From Nostoc sp. UHCC 0926 (lineage in GTDB: Bacteria > Cyanobacteriota > Cyanobacteriia > Cyanobacteriales > Nostocaceae), in contig NZ_CP117768.1 in NCBI RefSeq assembly GCF_028623165.1, forward strand, positions 3,968,001-4,032,000: a stretch of 64,000 bases of DNA, written 5' to 3'. The translations under genes were made by a program, and so were the position numbers. Within the stretch, counting starts at the first letter, position 1. The number at the start of each line of letters is the position of its first letter. Below are positions 34,016-43,869 of this stretch, piece after piece. The notes under the pieces are model-generated. The model saw only the letters and a program-made list of their open reading frames with translations, had not been told where the DNA came from and ran no database searches.

Positions 34016-35469
34016 TTCAGTAGATCACAAACTTTTCCCCCAAGAGCGATCGCTGGCAAATTTTGTAGTCTGTAATACTTTTTCTCAGCCACCGTTTAAG
34101 CAAGTAGGTTGGTTATGTATAATATTTGCTTATATCCAGGCGACAGCTTAGTTTCTGAGAACTAACCCGATGGAAGATAAATGCCCTCAACGACTTCATG
34201 TATTTTTTCAACAGCTTGCGCGTATATTGCCAACATCTGTTTGAGGCTAAACAGTTCACGGTAAATTAATCGTCCACCTTTCCTCGGTTGACTAATTTTT
34301 AACCAGAGAAGATTAACCCAGATATTTACTAAAATAAAAGAGATACCAACAAACAATAATCTCAAGGCTGGCTTTTTATTAGTTGTTCTAATCCGGCAGA
34401 TATTTTTGAGCCGATAACTACTTTCAATCCCAAATCTTTTTCGGTAATCTTGATGAACATAGTCTAAACAAGTTTAGACTTTGTAGACTACATAAGCAAA
34501 GTATTCCACTCCCTTTTGACCGCGTTTACCTTTTTTATACTTGCAGACAATCCACAAATTTAAATTTACTGAATTTTCTTTATTCCTGGTCATAGTATAT
34601 GTAGTTTTATAACTTTTTCTTCCTTTGAGGAACTGTTTAATTCCTCCTTTTTTACCAGTTTTTATTGCTGGCATGAGAAAAGGTATTTCTATTGCCTGTA
34701 GCCAACGAATAACAGGAACACTAAAAAATCCTCTATCTAAATAAAGCTTTTTCACCCGAATTTTGAGAGTTGCAAGTTCCGCTAATAAATAAGTAATAAT
34801 AGCGACACTCGTATCTAGCCATCTCACACCCCTAATAGCCATCTCACACGTTTTCCTTTCATCAGGACGTACAAGGTAGCATAGGCATAAAATGAACAGG
34901 TGCCAGATTTTGCTTGGCTTCTATATATATAGGTCAATTCTTTATTACTAGGGTTTCCATAGTAGGGAATTAAGTTTAAATCAATAGCTATCTTTAGGTA
35001 ACCTTTTTCAATCCCACTTGGAATTCGACTTTTTAAAGCTTGATTAATTTGTATTTCTAAATCTTCAAATTTATCAATTTTATCTAGATGATATCTAATA
35101 TCGTTACCAGACGGAATCTTTTTCAAAGTTTTAGCTGTATTTTCAATACTGTCTCCACTACTAGCAGCTTTTATTAAAATCTCAAATAGAGTTTTTTGGT
35201 CGCAGGCACCAGTAGTTTCAATGGAGAAATTTTCTGCTAAACACTCAAGAACTTCTTCTAAAGTTTCTGAGTCTGTTAGCGCCACTTGTCCTGATAAAAA
35301 AGTCAATTATCTCACCAATACGCTACGTACAATCTTTATGATTTCATATTTTAGAAGTTGATGATTCACTTATAATTTTTACTTATTGAAATCTCTGTAA
35401 TAGTACATGTGTTCCCTGCATTGGACGGTTGGCGATCGCTCTTGGGGGAAAAGTTTGTGATCTACTGAA
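34016..35469 (-). mobile_element. Decayed ISH3-type insertion sequence with perfect 38-bp ends
   Basis: The ends at 34016-34053 and 35432-35469 are exact reverse complements for 38 bp (TTCAGTAGATCACAAACTTT, then TCCCCCAAGAGCGATCGC). The 1,454-bp body contains one broken transposase gene. I see no clear target duplication. The perfect ends next to a broken gene suggest recent loss of activity or supply of transposase in trans. Confidence 0.75.
34162..35306 (-). pseudogene. ISH3 family transposase, broken by a duplication and a stop
   Basis: Three pieces of one gene are visible. The first (from 35306) ends at LYVLMKGKRVRWL. The second resumes RWLDTSVAIITYLLAELATL, LDRGFFSVPVIRWLQAIEIP and ends YFAYVVYKV with an in-frame stop at 34474. 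The third continues in the same frame to ALRLLFVGISFILVNIWVNL and IYLPSG. The frame change between the first two is explained by a 20-bp tandem duplication (GCCATCTCACAC at 34818 and again at 34838). Removing it restores KRVRWLDTSVAI. Confidence 0.85.
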
Positions 35470-35998
35470 ATTAGGCAGGCAGGCTCCTGGTTAGAAAGCT
35501 GTTCAGAATGTCATTGTGGAAGCGTTCGCGGTAGCGTCTCGCAGAGAAGCGCAATGAAGCAATCTCTGAGTCTTTGTGATTGCTTCGCTCCACTGCGTTG
35601 CGTACCCTACGGGAAGGCTCCGCCTACGCAATGACAGACTTTGGATCATTTATTTAATTGGAACACTCTAACATGAAAAAGAGGATCAATAATTTTGGGG
35701 TCATTTTGGGTAAGTTTCGACCTGATGAACCGAAAGTTAACCAAAAAAAATGCTAAAAACCTCATGGTTATAAGTTTTTCTTTCAACTGGGCGTAATAAA
35801 ATTATTACTCTAGGGTATAAGGTAAAAACCAGTTTATCACCATGCTACTAGTGGAAAGAATGAGAAAGTAACCAACCATCCCAACTGACAACCCCACCTC
35901 GCCATAATCACCACCTGATCACAATCGCACCAATCTTCTCTACAACGTCCTACACCAGCCATTAAACGACATCAAGCAACCTACATCAAACAGTTATC
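35470..35998. other. Gene-free region with a folded repeat
   Basis: A repeat cluster at about 35513-35635 combines GTCATTGTGG...GCAATGACAG ends with internal blocks (GCGTTCGCGGTAGCGTCTCG; GGAAGGCTCCGCCTACGCAA) shared with other repeats here. The remainder up to the secreted-protein gene shows nothing recognisable. Confidence 0.55.
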
Positions 35999-36415
35999 TC
36001 ACTGCCGACGATAAGCTTGAGGTGCACCGCATTTATCAGGTCTGAAAGATATATCGGTACAAACTCGTAGGTAAACTCCTGTCCACTTAAGCTCCCCAAA
36101 TTTACCAGAAAAACTATTAGAAAATTTTCGACCGTTTCTACTAGTCGTATTTCCAGTCATACGTTGCCGTGAAGAATCGGGAGCAAAATCTCGAAAGCCC
36201 TGAGCCTCAATATACACAGGCTTACTTTTTTTCGACTTTAAGGTAATTTTGTAATTAAAGTTTTTCGTACCAGTCCAGTTTATTGTGCCAGTAGCGCTAC
36301 CATCCGAAGACGAAATTGAAATCTCTTGAGCAAAGGCAGGTAAGACAGGTAAGACAGATGGAATTACGAGTAAAGCTAGCCCAACTACAGTAAAGGAAAA
36401 TGATTTCAAACGCAT
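35999..36415 (-). CDS. Secreted protein of unknown function
   Basis: Starting at the internal ATG gives about 138 residues with a clear signal peptide (MRLKSFSFTVVGLALLVIPS, cleavage near AFAQE). The mature part is beta-rich with basic patches (SDGSATGTINWTGTKNFNYK, ITLKSKKSKPVYIEAQGFRD) and ends with two cysteines (RVCTDISFRPDKCGAPQAYR) that could pair. GGA lies about 10 nt upstream of this ATG. No family is recognised. Confidence 0.75.
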   Translation of the reverse strand: MRLKSFSFTVVGLALLVIPSVLPVLPAFAQEISISSSDGSATGTINWTGTKNFNYKITLKSKKSKPVYIEAQGFRDFAPDSSRQRMTGNTTSRNGRKFSNSFSGKFGELKWTGVYLRVCTDISFRPDKCGAPQAYRRQ

Positions 36416-36881
36416 TTTCTGTGTCCTTTTATGTCTTGAAGGTATAAATTCATCGTATCTATTCAATAGATATCTCCAAACTCATCTTTACCCATTGACA
36501 AATGGTTAAGATCATTAACCATTTGTCAATAAGTAATGGTGCTTAAAATTTAGTCAAAATCGAGGTCACAAACGCAAATTTTCAGCCTGCTATGCTGAAC
36601 ACGAGTGCGTCTGGTAGAGAAGGCCAGCTACGCCTACGCATTATATTTAAAGCATCGTTCATGCTTGCGTTAAAGCATAGTATAAAGCTTAATTAGTTAC
36701 TCGATAGTATAGATAATTTACAGCGTAATCACTATTAACAAAATAAGTTATATCTTAAATTTTCATGAATGCTCTCCTATAGGACTTACGCAAAAAACCT
36801 CTCAAACTCTTATTCCTCTGCGTCCTCTGTGGTTCGATTTTCTGTTACCTGTGCGTAAGTTCTCTCCTAAAAGGAGCTATG

Positions 36882-37025
36882 GTGTACACACAAGTCTGAA
36901 ATAGCTGATTAACCAAGGTTTTACCCCACCCTAACCCTCCCCGAAGATTGGGGAGGGAATTAAATTTCCTGTTTCCCCCCTTGGAAAGGGGGGATTAAGG
37001 GGAGTAATTCGACTTGTGTGTACAC
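36882..37025. mobile_element. MITE-like element with 15-bp perfect terminal inverted repeats
   Basis: GTGTACACACAAGTC (36882-36896) is the exact reverse complement of GACTTGTGTGTACAC (37011-37025). The 144-bp body contains a C/G-rich stem (CCCCCCTTGGAAAGGGGGG) and no coding capacity. Confidence 0.75.
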
Positions 37026-37170
37026 GGTAGCCTAAAAGAAGAGAGGTCAGAGTGGATTGCATACAAACGAGCGATCGCTATAGTTAACGCTCTTGGATGG
37101 ACATTGGTAGGAGACAAGATTGAGGACTTCTTCCCTGCTCCCTCATCTCCCCCCTCCCGTTACCCTTACA

Positions 37171-37260
37171 GCAGAATTCAAGTATTTGAACCACATCTGT
37201 CGTAGGGGCGCAAGGCCAAGATCCCCTCCCGCGTGGTCTATTTACCTGAAAATAGCTGTA
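37171..37260 (-). repeat. Dispersed ~90-bp repeat (arm inverted relative to 57379)
   Basis: Read on the minus strand, ACAGCTATTTTCAGGTAAAT ... GGGGCGCAAGGCC-type core ... AGATGTGGTTCAAATACTTG matches 57379-57469. The 3' two thirds also match 48111-48171. Confidence 0.8.
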
Positions 37261-37261
37261 A

Positions 37262-38578
37262 TTAAGATTCTGGAACGATCGCAACACCATCCCTGAGATT
37301 GAGCAATCCTGAGATAATAACTTGATCTTCTGGCTGTAATCCTTCAATAACTTGGTAATTATTATCTCTGATCTCGCCTAGCTTCACTCGCCTTTGTCGA
37401 GCTACTTGTTGGGATACACCTTGGGGAGATTTTTCGGTTTCAACTACATAAACAAAAGTGTCCCCAGCTATACGAGTCATTGCTGTTGTGGGAATTAAAA
37501 CTCCGGGGCGCTGATTCCAGAACACTCTTGCCCTTACCAATTGATCTGCACGTAGCTGACCGTTAGGGTTGTTAAAAAGTGCTTTGATCAGTATCCCTTG
37601 TGTTTGATTACTGGCATTAGGTGCAATAAAAAATACCCTACTTCTACCAAGCTTCTCACCTTGTGTGTTCATGACCTCCACTGGCATTCCCTTACGCAAT
37701 TGGGGCCCTTGCTGTAGTGGCACAGAGATATTAACTTCTAAAGGTCGATTTTGGGTGATATTAACTAATTGTGTGGAGGTGTTAACTAAATCACCTACTT
37801 TCACGGCGATGTTGCCAACTGTGCCACCAAAGGGAGCGATAATTTTGTCGGACTGAAGCGGGACTTGTTGGTTTGGAATATTTACATTAGCTTGCTGCAA
37901 GGCTTTTTCAGCCTGCAATATGTTGGAGCGTTGTGCTTGAATCCTGGAATCAATTGCATCAAGAGTAGTCTTAGCAGCGGTGAGCCGATCAGCAAACTGA
38001 TTGCGAGTCTGTCGAGACACGGCTCCTTCTTGAGCTAGGGTGACAAACTTTTCGTAGTTCTGCTGGTACAATTGCAGATTTGCAACGTAGGATGGTCGTT
38101 GTGCTTCCAGAGATTTGAGTGTAGCGCGAGCATTTTCCAGTTGCACTAAAAATCCTTGAGGCACAGCATTGTTCCCACTGACACCTGCTTGTGGCGTAGG
38201 ATCTACTTGGATAATTGCCGCTCCCTGGGCGACTGGATCTCCCGATTTGACAAATATCTGGGTAACTTGGCCCTGAATCCTCGACTGAAGGGTGACTGAG
38301 CGCTGGGACTTTAGGCTAGCAATAAAATCTGAACTTTCCTCAATTATGCCGCTTTGTACTGTCGATATTTTGACTCTTACCCCTTGAGGTTGAGCATTAG
38401 CAGTTGAAGGTGCTGAATTTTGCGGAGTGAACAAACGCCAAACTATAGCTGTTCCGCCCCCTAATAATAGTAGTGCAGGTAAAAATAACCAAAGCCACCG
38501 CCGTTTTCCAGAAGGTGGCTCAAATGGGGTTTGTGGAGGTTTGTCTCCAAAATCATTTTGAGGCTCAGGGGATGTCAT
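37262..38578 (-). CDS. RND-type efflux membrane-fusion protein (HlyD/AcrA family)
   Basis: The 438-residue periplasmic adaptor links an inner-membrane RND pump to an outer-membrane channel. It has an N-terminal membrane anchor (WLWLFLPALLLLGGGTAIVW), lipoyl halves (LQSRIQGQVTQIFVKSGDPV and APFGGTVGNIAVKVGDLV), a helical hairpin between them (about residues 150-235) and a beta-barrel with ALFNNPNGQLRADQLVRARV. The length is typical. No pump gene follows in this window, since the 3' side is repeats, so it may serve a distant pump. The substrate is unknown. Confidence 0.9.
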   Translation of the reverse strand: MTSPEPQNDFGDKPPQTPFEPPSGKRRWLWLFLPALLLLGGGTAIVWRLFTPQNSAPSTANAQPQGVRVKISTVQSGIIEESSDFIASLKSQRSVTLQSRIQGQVTQIFVKSGDPVAQGAAIIQVDPTPQAGVSGNNAVPQGFLVQLENARATLKSLEAQRPSYVANLQLYQQNYEKFVTLAQEGAVSRQTRNQFADRLTAAKTTLDAIDSRIQAQRSNILQAEKALQQANVNIPNQQVPLQSDKIIAPFGGTVGNIAVKVGDLVNTSTQLVNITQNRPLEVNISVPLQQGPQLRKGMPVEVMNTQGEKLGRSRVFFIAPNASNQTQGILIKALFNNPNGQLRADQLVRARVFWNQRPGVLIPTTAMTRIAGDTFVYVVETEKSPQGVSQQVARQRRVKLGEIRDNNYQVIEGLQPEDQVIISGLLNLRDGVAIVPES

Positions 38579-38923
38579 GGCTGATGAGGAACTTAAGGAA
38601 CAAATTAACTAGATTCAATCAAAATTGCATCTGTTGATATTGAAATTACTGATGGGAGCATGAGGTTTTATGGCAAATTATGTGTTCCACCATCCAAATA
38701 TACAGTTTTGATAATTCTGTCTAAATCTACCGAAAGGTGAATTCCTAATTTTCCATCCAGTTATCATGGACAACGTTTGGTGATGCTGGCATACCCATGA
38801 TTCCACCGCACAAAGTCGATGAGCTGCCTGAGTCAATAAATATATAAGTTAGTTAATCATATAGCTACTTGACCGTAGCTGAATCTCTTTGGAGTCTTTC
38901 TGGTAAAGCTTCCGATTAGAAAA
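38579..38923. other. Intergenic region, possible coding remnant
   Basis: No intact gene. On the minus strand around 38750-38835 a short open stretch reads SSTLCGGIMGMPASPNVVHD and then stops, which may be a remnant of a lost gene. Confidence 0.4.
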
Positions 38924-40048
38924 TTAACGGCTGAACTCTGCTTCTGGCAAGTCAACAAAAGCCTTAGCAACAGTTACGTAGGGTAGTAGCCCAAATAATT
39001 CAAGTTCAGGACTATGAGTAGATAAAGGTAAGCGAATACTACCAATGTCCTTTCGGCAACCAAGAAAAAATAATCGCCGCCTTAACTGGGGAGTACCGAA
39101 ATCAGCAGCTAAAAGTACACCGACTGAGATGTTGTAACCCAAATTCGCCATTTTATCCCAAGTTTGCTGGTATAGTGTGCCACCTGCAATCCCTTTGAGA
39201 TTAGATACATTTTCCATAACGAAAAAGGGGGGATACAATTGCTCGACAAAACGTAAAAATTCATAAATCATACCACCTCGATCATCCTGAAAACCTTTTT
39301 GTTTACCTGCCTGACTGAAAGCTTGGCAGGGTGGCCCTCCAAAGACAATATCTGGTTTCTCAACTTCACCGGAAAACTTTTGCCATAGACTTAACGGGTT
39401 TTCTACAGTGGAAATATCATTTTCCAAAACGCAAATATCGCCACCAAAAAAACCACGCAGTGTTGCACAAGCATCTGACCAACTATCGAGAGCTACCTTA
39501 CTTTCTATACTACCTGTAAGATAAGCACCAATATCCATACCTCCTGCGCCGCTAAATAGGCTGAAAGCTTTGAGGGAACGATTTTCAAATCCTAGTGACT
39601 TTGCTTGCTGAACTAAAGATTTAAACACAGCTTCTGCAAGGGGTACAGGTACAGCATTACCTACCTGAAGCTGAGTACTTGTTAGCGTTCCCTCGAATTT
39701 CATATTGTCAGGAAACCCTTGTAAACGAGCTGCCTCTCGCACAGTAATAAATCGGTTTTCATAGGGATGGACAAATTTATTGAAAATGTACCCTGTCACT
39801 GTTAATGAGGGTTTATCTGGATCAAGACGAATTATTCTTAAATTTGGGCCACCTTGACGATTTGGATCGTGCTTGAGATAAAACTTAAAGCTATCGTGCC
39901 AAAGTTCTTCAGGCAAATCTTGCATTTTTTGCCCAATTTTTAAAGCATCGATACGCTTTTGTACATCTGAACCAACCCGTCTAGCAATGTGATTTGCAAC
40001 CAATTTGCACGGACTATTAAAATTGGAAATTTTCTGAAATCCAGTCAT
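38924..40048 (-). CDS. Circularly permuted C5-cytosine DNA methyltransferase
   Basis: The 374-residue enzyme transfers a methyl group to C5 of cytosine in a specific DNA site. The motif order is rotated. Motif IX (ITVREAARLQGFPD) and motif X (QLQVGNAVPVPLAEAV) come first, near residues 100-140. Then follow motif I (AFSLFSGAGGMDIG), motif IV with the catalytic Cys (FGGPPCQAFSQAGKQ), motif VI (FVMENVSNL) and motif VIII (QLRRRLFFLG). Ordinary enzymes run I to X. The permuted order is known from M.BssHII. Its first codons overlap the last 32 bp of the upstream nuclease-like gene, so the two form a restriction-modification operon. Confidence 0.9.
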   Translation of the reverse strand: MTGFQKISNFNSPCKLVANHIARRVGSDVQKRIDALKIGQKMQDLPEELWHDSFKFYLKHDPNRQGGPNLRIIRLDPDKPSLTVTGYIFNKFVHPYENRFITVREAARLQGFPDNMKFEGTLTSTQLQVGNAVPVPLAEAVFKSLVQQAKSLGFENRSLKAFSLFSGAGGMDIGAYLTGSIESKVALDSWSDACATLRGFFGGDICVLENDISTVENPLSLWQKFSGEVEKPDIVFGGPPCQAFSQAGKQKGFQDDRGGMIYEFLRFVEQLYPPFFVMENVSNLKGIAGGTLYQQTWDKMANLGYNISVGVLLAADFGTPQLRRRLFFLGCRKDIGSIRLPLSTHSPELELFGLLPYVTVAKAFVDLPEAEFSR

Positions 40049-41291
40049 CTCTCACATGGCTTTTGGTGAAGGTAATTATACCATCAAAAAGATTGTAAAT
40101 CTCTTTTTCAGGTGGCAAATCTGCAACTTTTTTCGCTTGTCCTGTTTCATCTAGTGTCCATATAACATCCTGAAGTTCGAGCAGGTAATCATTATAGTGA
40201 CGCACAGCATGAATATTAGACAGTAAAGCAGTTTTTACTACCATTTGACTATGTTTTGGCTTTCCTATAGCAGCAATTTTTAAGACTTGATAAATGCCTT
40301 TTTTAATATCATCAGTTCTGTCCATTCCTACGCTAGATTTACCATCAGAGACGGATTCGTACCCATCACCACTCTTTCTCACTGGCCAAGTCAAAGGTCT
40401 AGGAGTAGGTTGTCCACAAGCATTTGTTAACCAATAAACAGCTTCAGGTATAGTTCCCCTACCCCGTGCTGCTTTATTATACGCAGAATAGGCAATATTC
40501 CAAAACTGAAAATATCGATAAAATAGTTGATTATCCAGACCAAAACTTCTGCCCATTTGTTCGTATGCCCATGTCGGAGAACTATGGCTTGCTTTTACTC
40601 CTAAATCCACAAGTTCATAGTTCCAATAATCTTCTTCTAACTTGGGCAGAATTATATACAAGTTAGATGATGCCAGAAATGAATTGTCTGTAGGACAGTG
40701 CGAACAAGGTATTGGTTCTCCATTTTCTCCCATCTCGGTTTGTACCTCTACCTTCGCTGCTAGAGCAAGTGTTGTCAATGGTGCGGCTTTTACTTCTGCA
40801 AGTAAGACTATACTCTCTTTTTCATCATGAATTATTACGTCAACGGGTTCAGCACCATGATAAATTTTTAAATTCCTCGAATTAATTTTAAATAAATGCT
40901 TTAGAAATACACACAGCAAACGACTTGTGGTTTTGCCAATAGTTCCAGATGGTAATTTGTTTGCTTGATGATAGTAAAAATTACCTTGCAAAACACATCT
41001 TGGGCAAGCATTAGTGTATGGGTAAATTAATAGAGGAATATTATTTACTGGACAATAAAGCCATCCTTTATTGGTTAGTTTTGTATAGTACTCAGCAGCT
41101 ACAATCAGATCAAAAGCTGCTGCCAATGATATACCAGGATTAGTAGCAGTGCGTTTGGCATTTTCCAAAGCTTGCTCAACCAGAATGCAGGTTAATGCTT
41201 CTTCATGGGAATTTACTTCCAGAGCTTTCACTCTTCCTAAAAGGCTGACTATCCAATCGGCCTTAATTGGTTCAGGTTGATTACTTTGCAC
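40017..41291 (-). CDS. Probable restriction endonuclease partner of the permuted methyltransferase
   Basis: The 424-residue protein carries a PD-(D/E)XK-like core around residues 145-175: AEPVDVIIHDEKESIVLLAE followed by VKAAPL, giving D...E-x-K. Cysteine pairs (CPVNN and CPRC near residue 95; CSHC near residue 200) may bind zinc. The remainder has no family that I recognise. The tight overlap with the permuted C5 methyltransferase is the main evidence that it is the cognate nuclease. Site specificity cannot be read from sequence; M.BssHII-type relatives recognise GC-rich sites. Confidence 0.65.
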   Translation of the reverse strand: MQSNQPEPIKADWIVSLLGRVKALEVNSHEEALTCILVEQALENAKRTATNPGISLAAAFDLIVAAEYYTKLTNKGWLYCPVNNIPLLIYPYTNACPRCVLQGNFYYHQANKLPSGTIGKTTSRLLCVFLKHLFKINSRNLKIYHGAEPVDVIIHDEKESIVLLAEVKAAPLTTLALAAKVEVQTEMGENGEPIPCSHCPTDNSFLASSNLYIILPKLEEDYWNYELVDLGVKASHSSPTWAYEQMGRSFGLDNQLFYRYFQFWNIAYSAYNKAARGRGTIPEAVYWLTNACGQPTPRPLTWPVRKSGDGYESVSDGKSSVGMDRTDDIKKGIYQVLKIAAIGKPKHSQMVVKTALLSNIHAVRHYNDYLLELQDVIWTLDETGQAKKVADLPPEKEIYNLFDGIITFTKSHVRDDWISENFQF

Positions 41292-41367
41292 TATTCTTTA
41301 AAGATGCGATCGCACTCATACTACACAAGAGCATAACAGCGATCGCACTCATCGGCAGCACTTTTGT

Positions 41368-43458
41368 TCAACTAACTACAATGACTATTCCCACACTCTC
41401 ATTCGCCAATCTATCCACCGCACACACGGCATAGGTTCCCGCTTGTTGGACAGTAGCAAAGGTTGTGCCAGCAGACAAAATTCGCCCAATTGTCCAAGTA
41501 TCGCCAGTTTGCCGATAAAGTGTCCAAGAACGAACTGGCTGATTATCACCAGGCTGCCAACTCAGTTTACGGTTATTGACTTGTAATCCAATCGGTGGAG
41601 GGGGTGGTGTTGTATCTTGCCAAGACAAAGTTGGAGGTAACGCAGGTTTGTTATAAAGCAGACTTTGGAATTTATCTGCAATGCCTTGACTATTTTCCGT
41701 CAAAACAGCGAGATTAAAGAAGATATTCCCCAGTGACAACTGTCCAGCTTGGCTACGACTAATTTTCACCTGCTTTTCAATCTCATCACTCTCCCGACTC
41801 TTGTTGCTTGGTTCTGTCAAATTATTACCAGCGTAAACGTGTCTTTGCTTTGTATTTACCTGTGTCCACCACTTTAGCAACGCAAAATAACTTTGTTGTG
41901 GTTGGTCTGTGCGCCAATAAAGTTGAGGCGCAATATAATCAATCCAGCCTTGTTCTAACCATTTCTTCGAGTCAGCATACAGCACGTTGTAAGCATCCAA
42001 CCCAGTAATACCAGCGGGTTGTCCGGGGCGATAAATCCCAAAGGGACTAATACCAAATTTAACGTCGGGTTTGGTTGCTTTAATTCCCTGCCAAAGGCGC
42101 TGTACCATTTTGTTAACGTTGTCCCGTCGCCAGTCGCCAAGGTTGAGTGTACCACCTGCTGCTTTATATGCAGCATAGGTTTTGTTATCAGGGAAAGACT
42201 GTCCCTCGATGGGATATGGATAGAAATAATCATCTAAGTGAATGCCATCAACATCGTAGCGCTTCACTACGTCGATAATTACGCTGTAAGCTCTGTCCTG
42301 AACTACTTTCAGTCCTGGGTCCATCCAGCGTTGAGTTTTCCACAAATAAACGCTTTCTGGATTGGTAACTGCTATGTGAGGACGAACTGTTTTGGCTGGG
42401 TCGGTGGAAGTGCTGGCGCGGTAGGGGTTAAACCAAGCATGAAGTTCAATATTGCGCTTATGACATTCTGCGATCGCAAACGCTAAAGGATCATAAAATG
42501 GTTCTGGTGCTTGACCCTGAGTTCCTGTAATCCAAGCACTCCAAGGCTCTAATTTAGATTCATATAAGGCGTCTCCCTCTGGTCGCACCTGAAAGATGAG
42601 GGCATTGAAGTTTAGCGCTTGTAATTTACTAATAATCTCGCTGAGTTCAGCTTTTTGTTGGGCAACAGAAAGTCCCGCTTTGGAAGGCCAATCACCATTC
42701 CACACAGATACTACCCACGCCCCCCGGAATTCTCGACTATGATTTATCCTAACACTACCGGCAGGTGTGGGTGTGGGTATTGGTATTGGCGTTGGTGTTG
42801 GTGTTGGTGTTGGCGTTGGCGTTGGTATTGGTATCGGTATCGGTATTGGCGGCTTCACAAGATAATTAGAGGGAATTTTTTCTACCTCTCCTAAATACAC
42901 CAAAGCTTGATAAATAATTACTGCCACATCTGCACGGGTGGCTGCGAGATTGGGATTGAGTAATTTCACATTTGGGAAACTAACCACCAATCCAGCGCTG
43001 GTGGCAATAGCTATGTGATTTCTACCATACCCAGGAATCTGAACAGAATCTTGATAAATTTCTGGGAGTTGTGAGAGGAGGTCAGGTTTTACCTTGGTGG
43101 CAATTTCTAAGCCTACTACTAAGGAAACTAAGACTTCTACTCTCGTAATTCGGTTAGAGGAACGGAAACTTTTATCAGGAAACCCGCTAAGAAATACTTT
43201 TTCATAAGCTGCTTGAATGGCGGCTGCTGCCCAATAATTAGTAGGTACATCAACAAAGGGGATATACTGCCGCTTCTTGGTAACTGTGGGAAATGCCTTA
43301 GCGATGATGGCGGCAAATTCAGCACGAGTGAGTGAGTTATCGGGGCGATATGTGCCATTAGGCGACCCACTGACAATACCACGTTGGGCTAAGGCTGTAA
43401 TAAATAAGCGTGCCCAATGGTTTTGAATATCCGAGAAGGAAGTAGTAATAGATACCAT
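41368..43458 (-). CDS. SLH-domain glycoside hydrolase-like protein (GHL10 / DUF187)
   Basis: The 696-residue protein has three S-layer-homology stretches at the N-terminus (DIQNHWARLFITALAQRGIV, FVDVPTNYWAAAAIQAAYEK, IPGYGRNHIAIATSAGLVVS) that bind peptidoglycan-linked polymer. A Pro-Ile/Pro-Thr linker of about 30 residues follows, then a TIM-barrel hydrolase-like domain (REFRGAWVVSVWNGDWPSKA, HAWFNPYRAST, YDVDGIHLDDYFYPYP) and a short C-terminal fibronectin-like tail. Acidic residues in GIHLDDYFYP are the likely catalytic region. It probably acts on the cell wall or sheath. I see no ordinary Sec leader before the first SLH motif, so the start may lie elsewhere. Confidence 0.87.
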   Translation of the reverse strand: MVSITTSFSDIQNHWARLFITALAQRGIVSGSPNGTYRPDNSLTRAEFAAIIAKAFPTVTKKRQYIPFVDVPTNYWAAAAIQAAYEKVFLSGFPDKSFRSSNRITRVEVLVSLVVGLEIATKVKPDLLSQLPEIYQDSVQIPGYGRNHIAIATSAGLVVSFPNVKLLNPNLAATRADVAVIIYQALVYLGEVEKIPSNYLVKPPIPIPIPIPTPTPTPTPTPTPIPIPTPTPAGSVRINHSREFRGAWVVSVWNGDWPSKAGLSVAQQKAELSEIISKLQALNFNALIFQVRPEGDALYESKLEPWSAWITGTQGQAPEPFYDPLAFAIAECHKRNIELHAWFNPYRASTSTDPAKTVRPHIAVTNPESVYLWKTQRWMDPGLKVVQDRAYSVIIDVVKRYDVDGIHLDDYFYPYPIEGQSFPDNKTYAAYKAAGGTLNLGDWRRDNVNKMVQRLWQGIKATKPDVKFGISPFGIYRPGQPAGITGLDAYNVLYADSKKWLEQGWIDYIAPQLYWRTDQPQQSYFALLKWWTQVNTKQRHVYAGNNLTEPSNKSRESDEIEKQVKISRSQAGQLSLGNIFFNLAVLTENSQGIADKFQSLLYNKPALPPTLSWQDTTPPPPPIGLQVNNRKLSWQPGDNQPVRSWTLYRQTGDTWTIGRILSAGTTFATVQQAGTYAVCAVDRLANESVGIVIVVS

Positions 43459-43619
43459 TGTTGATTGCAGCTAGCTGCCCTGGATTTTGATTTCCTTAGT
43501 TAATTTAGCAATATCAGAGCGATCGCTGCTGCAATGTCTGATAAACTTTGACTATTGAAGATTGGGCATGGGGCATTGGTAATTGCTATTCCCTATTCCC
43601 CATTCCCTATCTACTAACT

Positions 43620-43869
43620 ACAGTTTTGCGTAAAACAGTAACGTTTTTAATGCACGGGAACGCATTAACATTGCATCGGCAGGCATTAACAATGCAGCCG
43701 ACGCATTAACATTGTATCGAGATACATTGGCATTGTATCGGGACACATTAGCATTGTGTCAAGGTGCATTAACAAGGCGGCTGACGCATTGGCATTGTAT
43801 CGGGCTGCATTAACATTGCAACAGATTGCCAAATTTAATTCGCTACGAATTAATCAAATGCTGTACTAA
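43620..43869 (+). repeat. Tandem array of ~20-bp units with conserved flanks (copy 2)
   Basis: Eight units of the form GCATTAACATTGTATCGGGA lie between the flanks ACAGTTTTGCGTAAAA and ATTGCCAAATTTAATTCGCT / ACGAATTAATCAAATGCT. Both flanks and the unit recur at 18204-18432 in the same orientation. The last few bases touch the stop of the HdeD gene. Confidence 0.87.

Larger units (their letters stand above)
36467..37261. other. Gene-free, repeat-rich region
   Basis: It holds a copy of the TAGGACTTACGCAAAAA-type repeat near 36780, a MITE-like element (36882-37025) and one arm of a dispersed repeat (37171-37260). Short frames here are repeat artefacts. Confidence 0.6.

Noticed and set aside
37014..37205. 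Plus-strand frame of 63 residues
   Set aside because: It starts in the MITE and runs through repeat sequence without a family match.
42655..42894. Trp/Tyr/Arg-rich plus-strand frame
   Set aside because: It is the antisense reading of the Pro-Thr/Pro-Ile linker of the SLH glycosidase.
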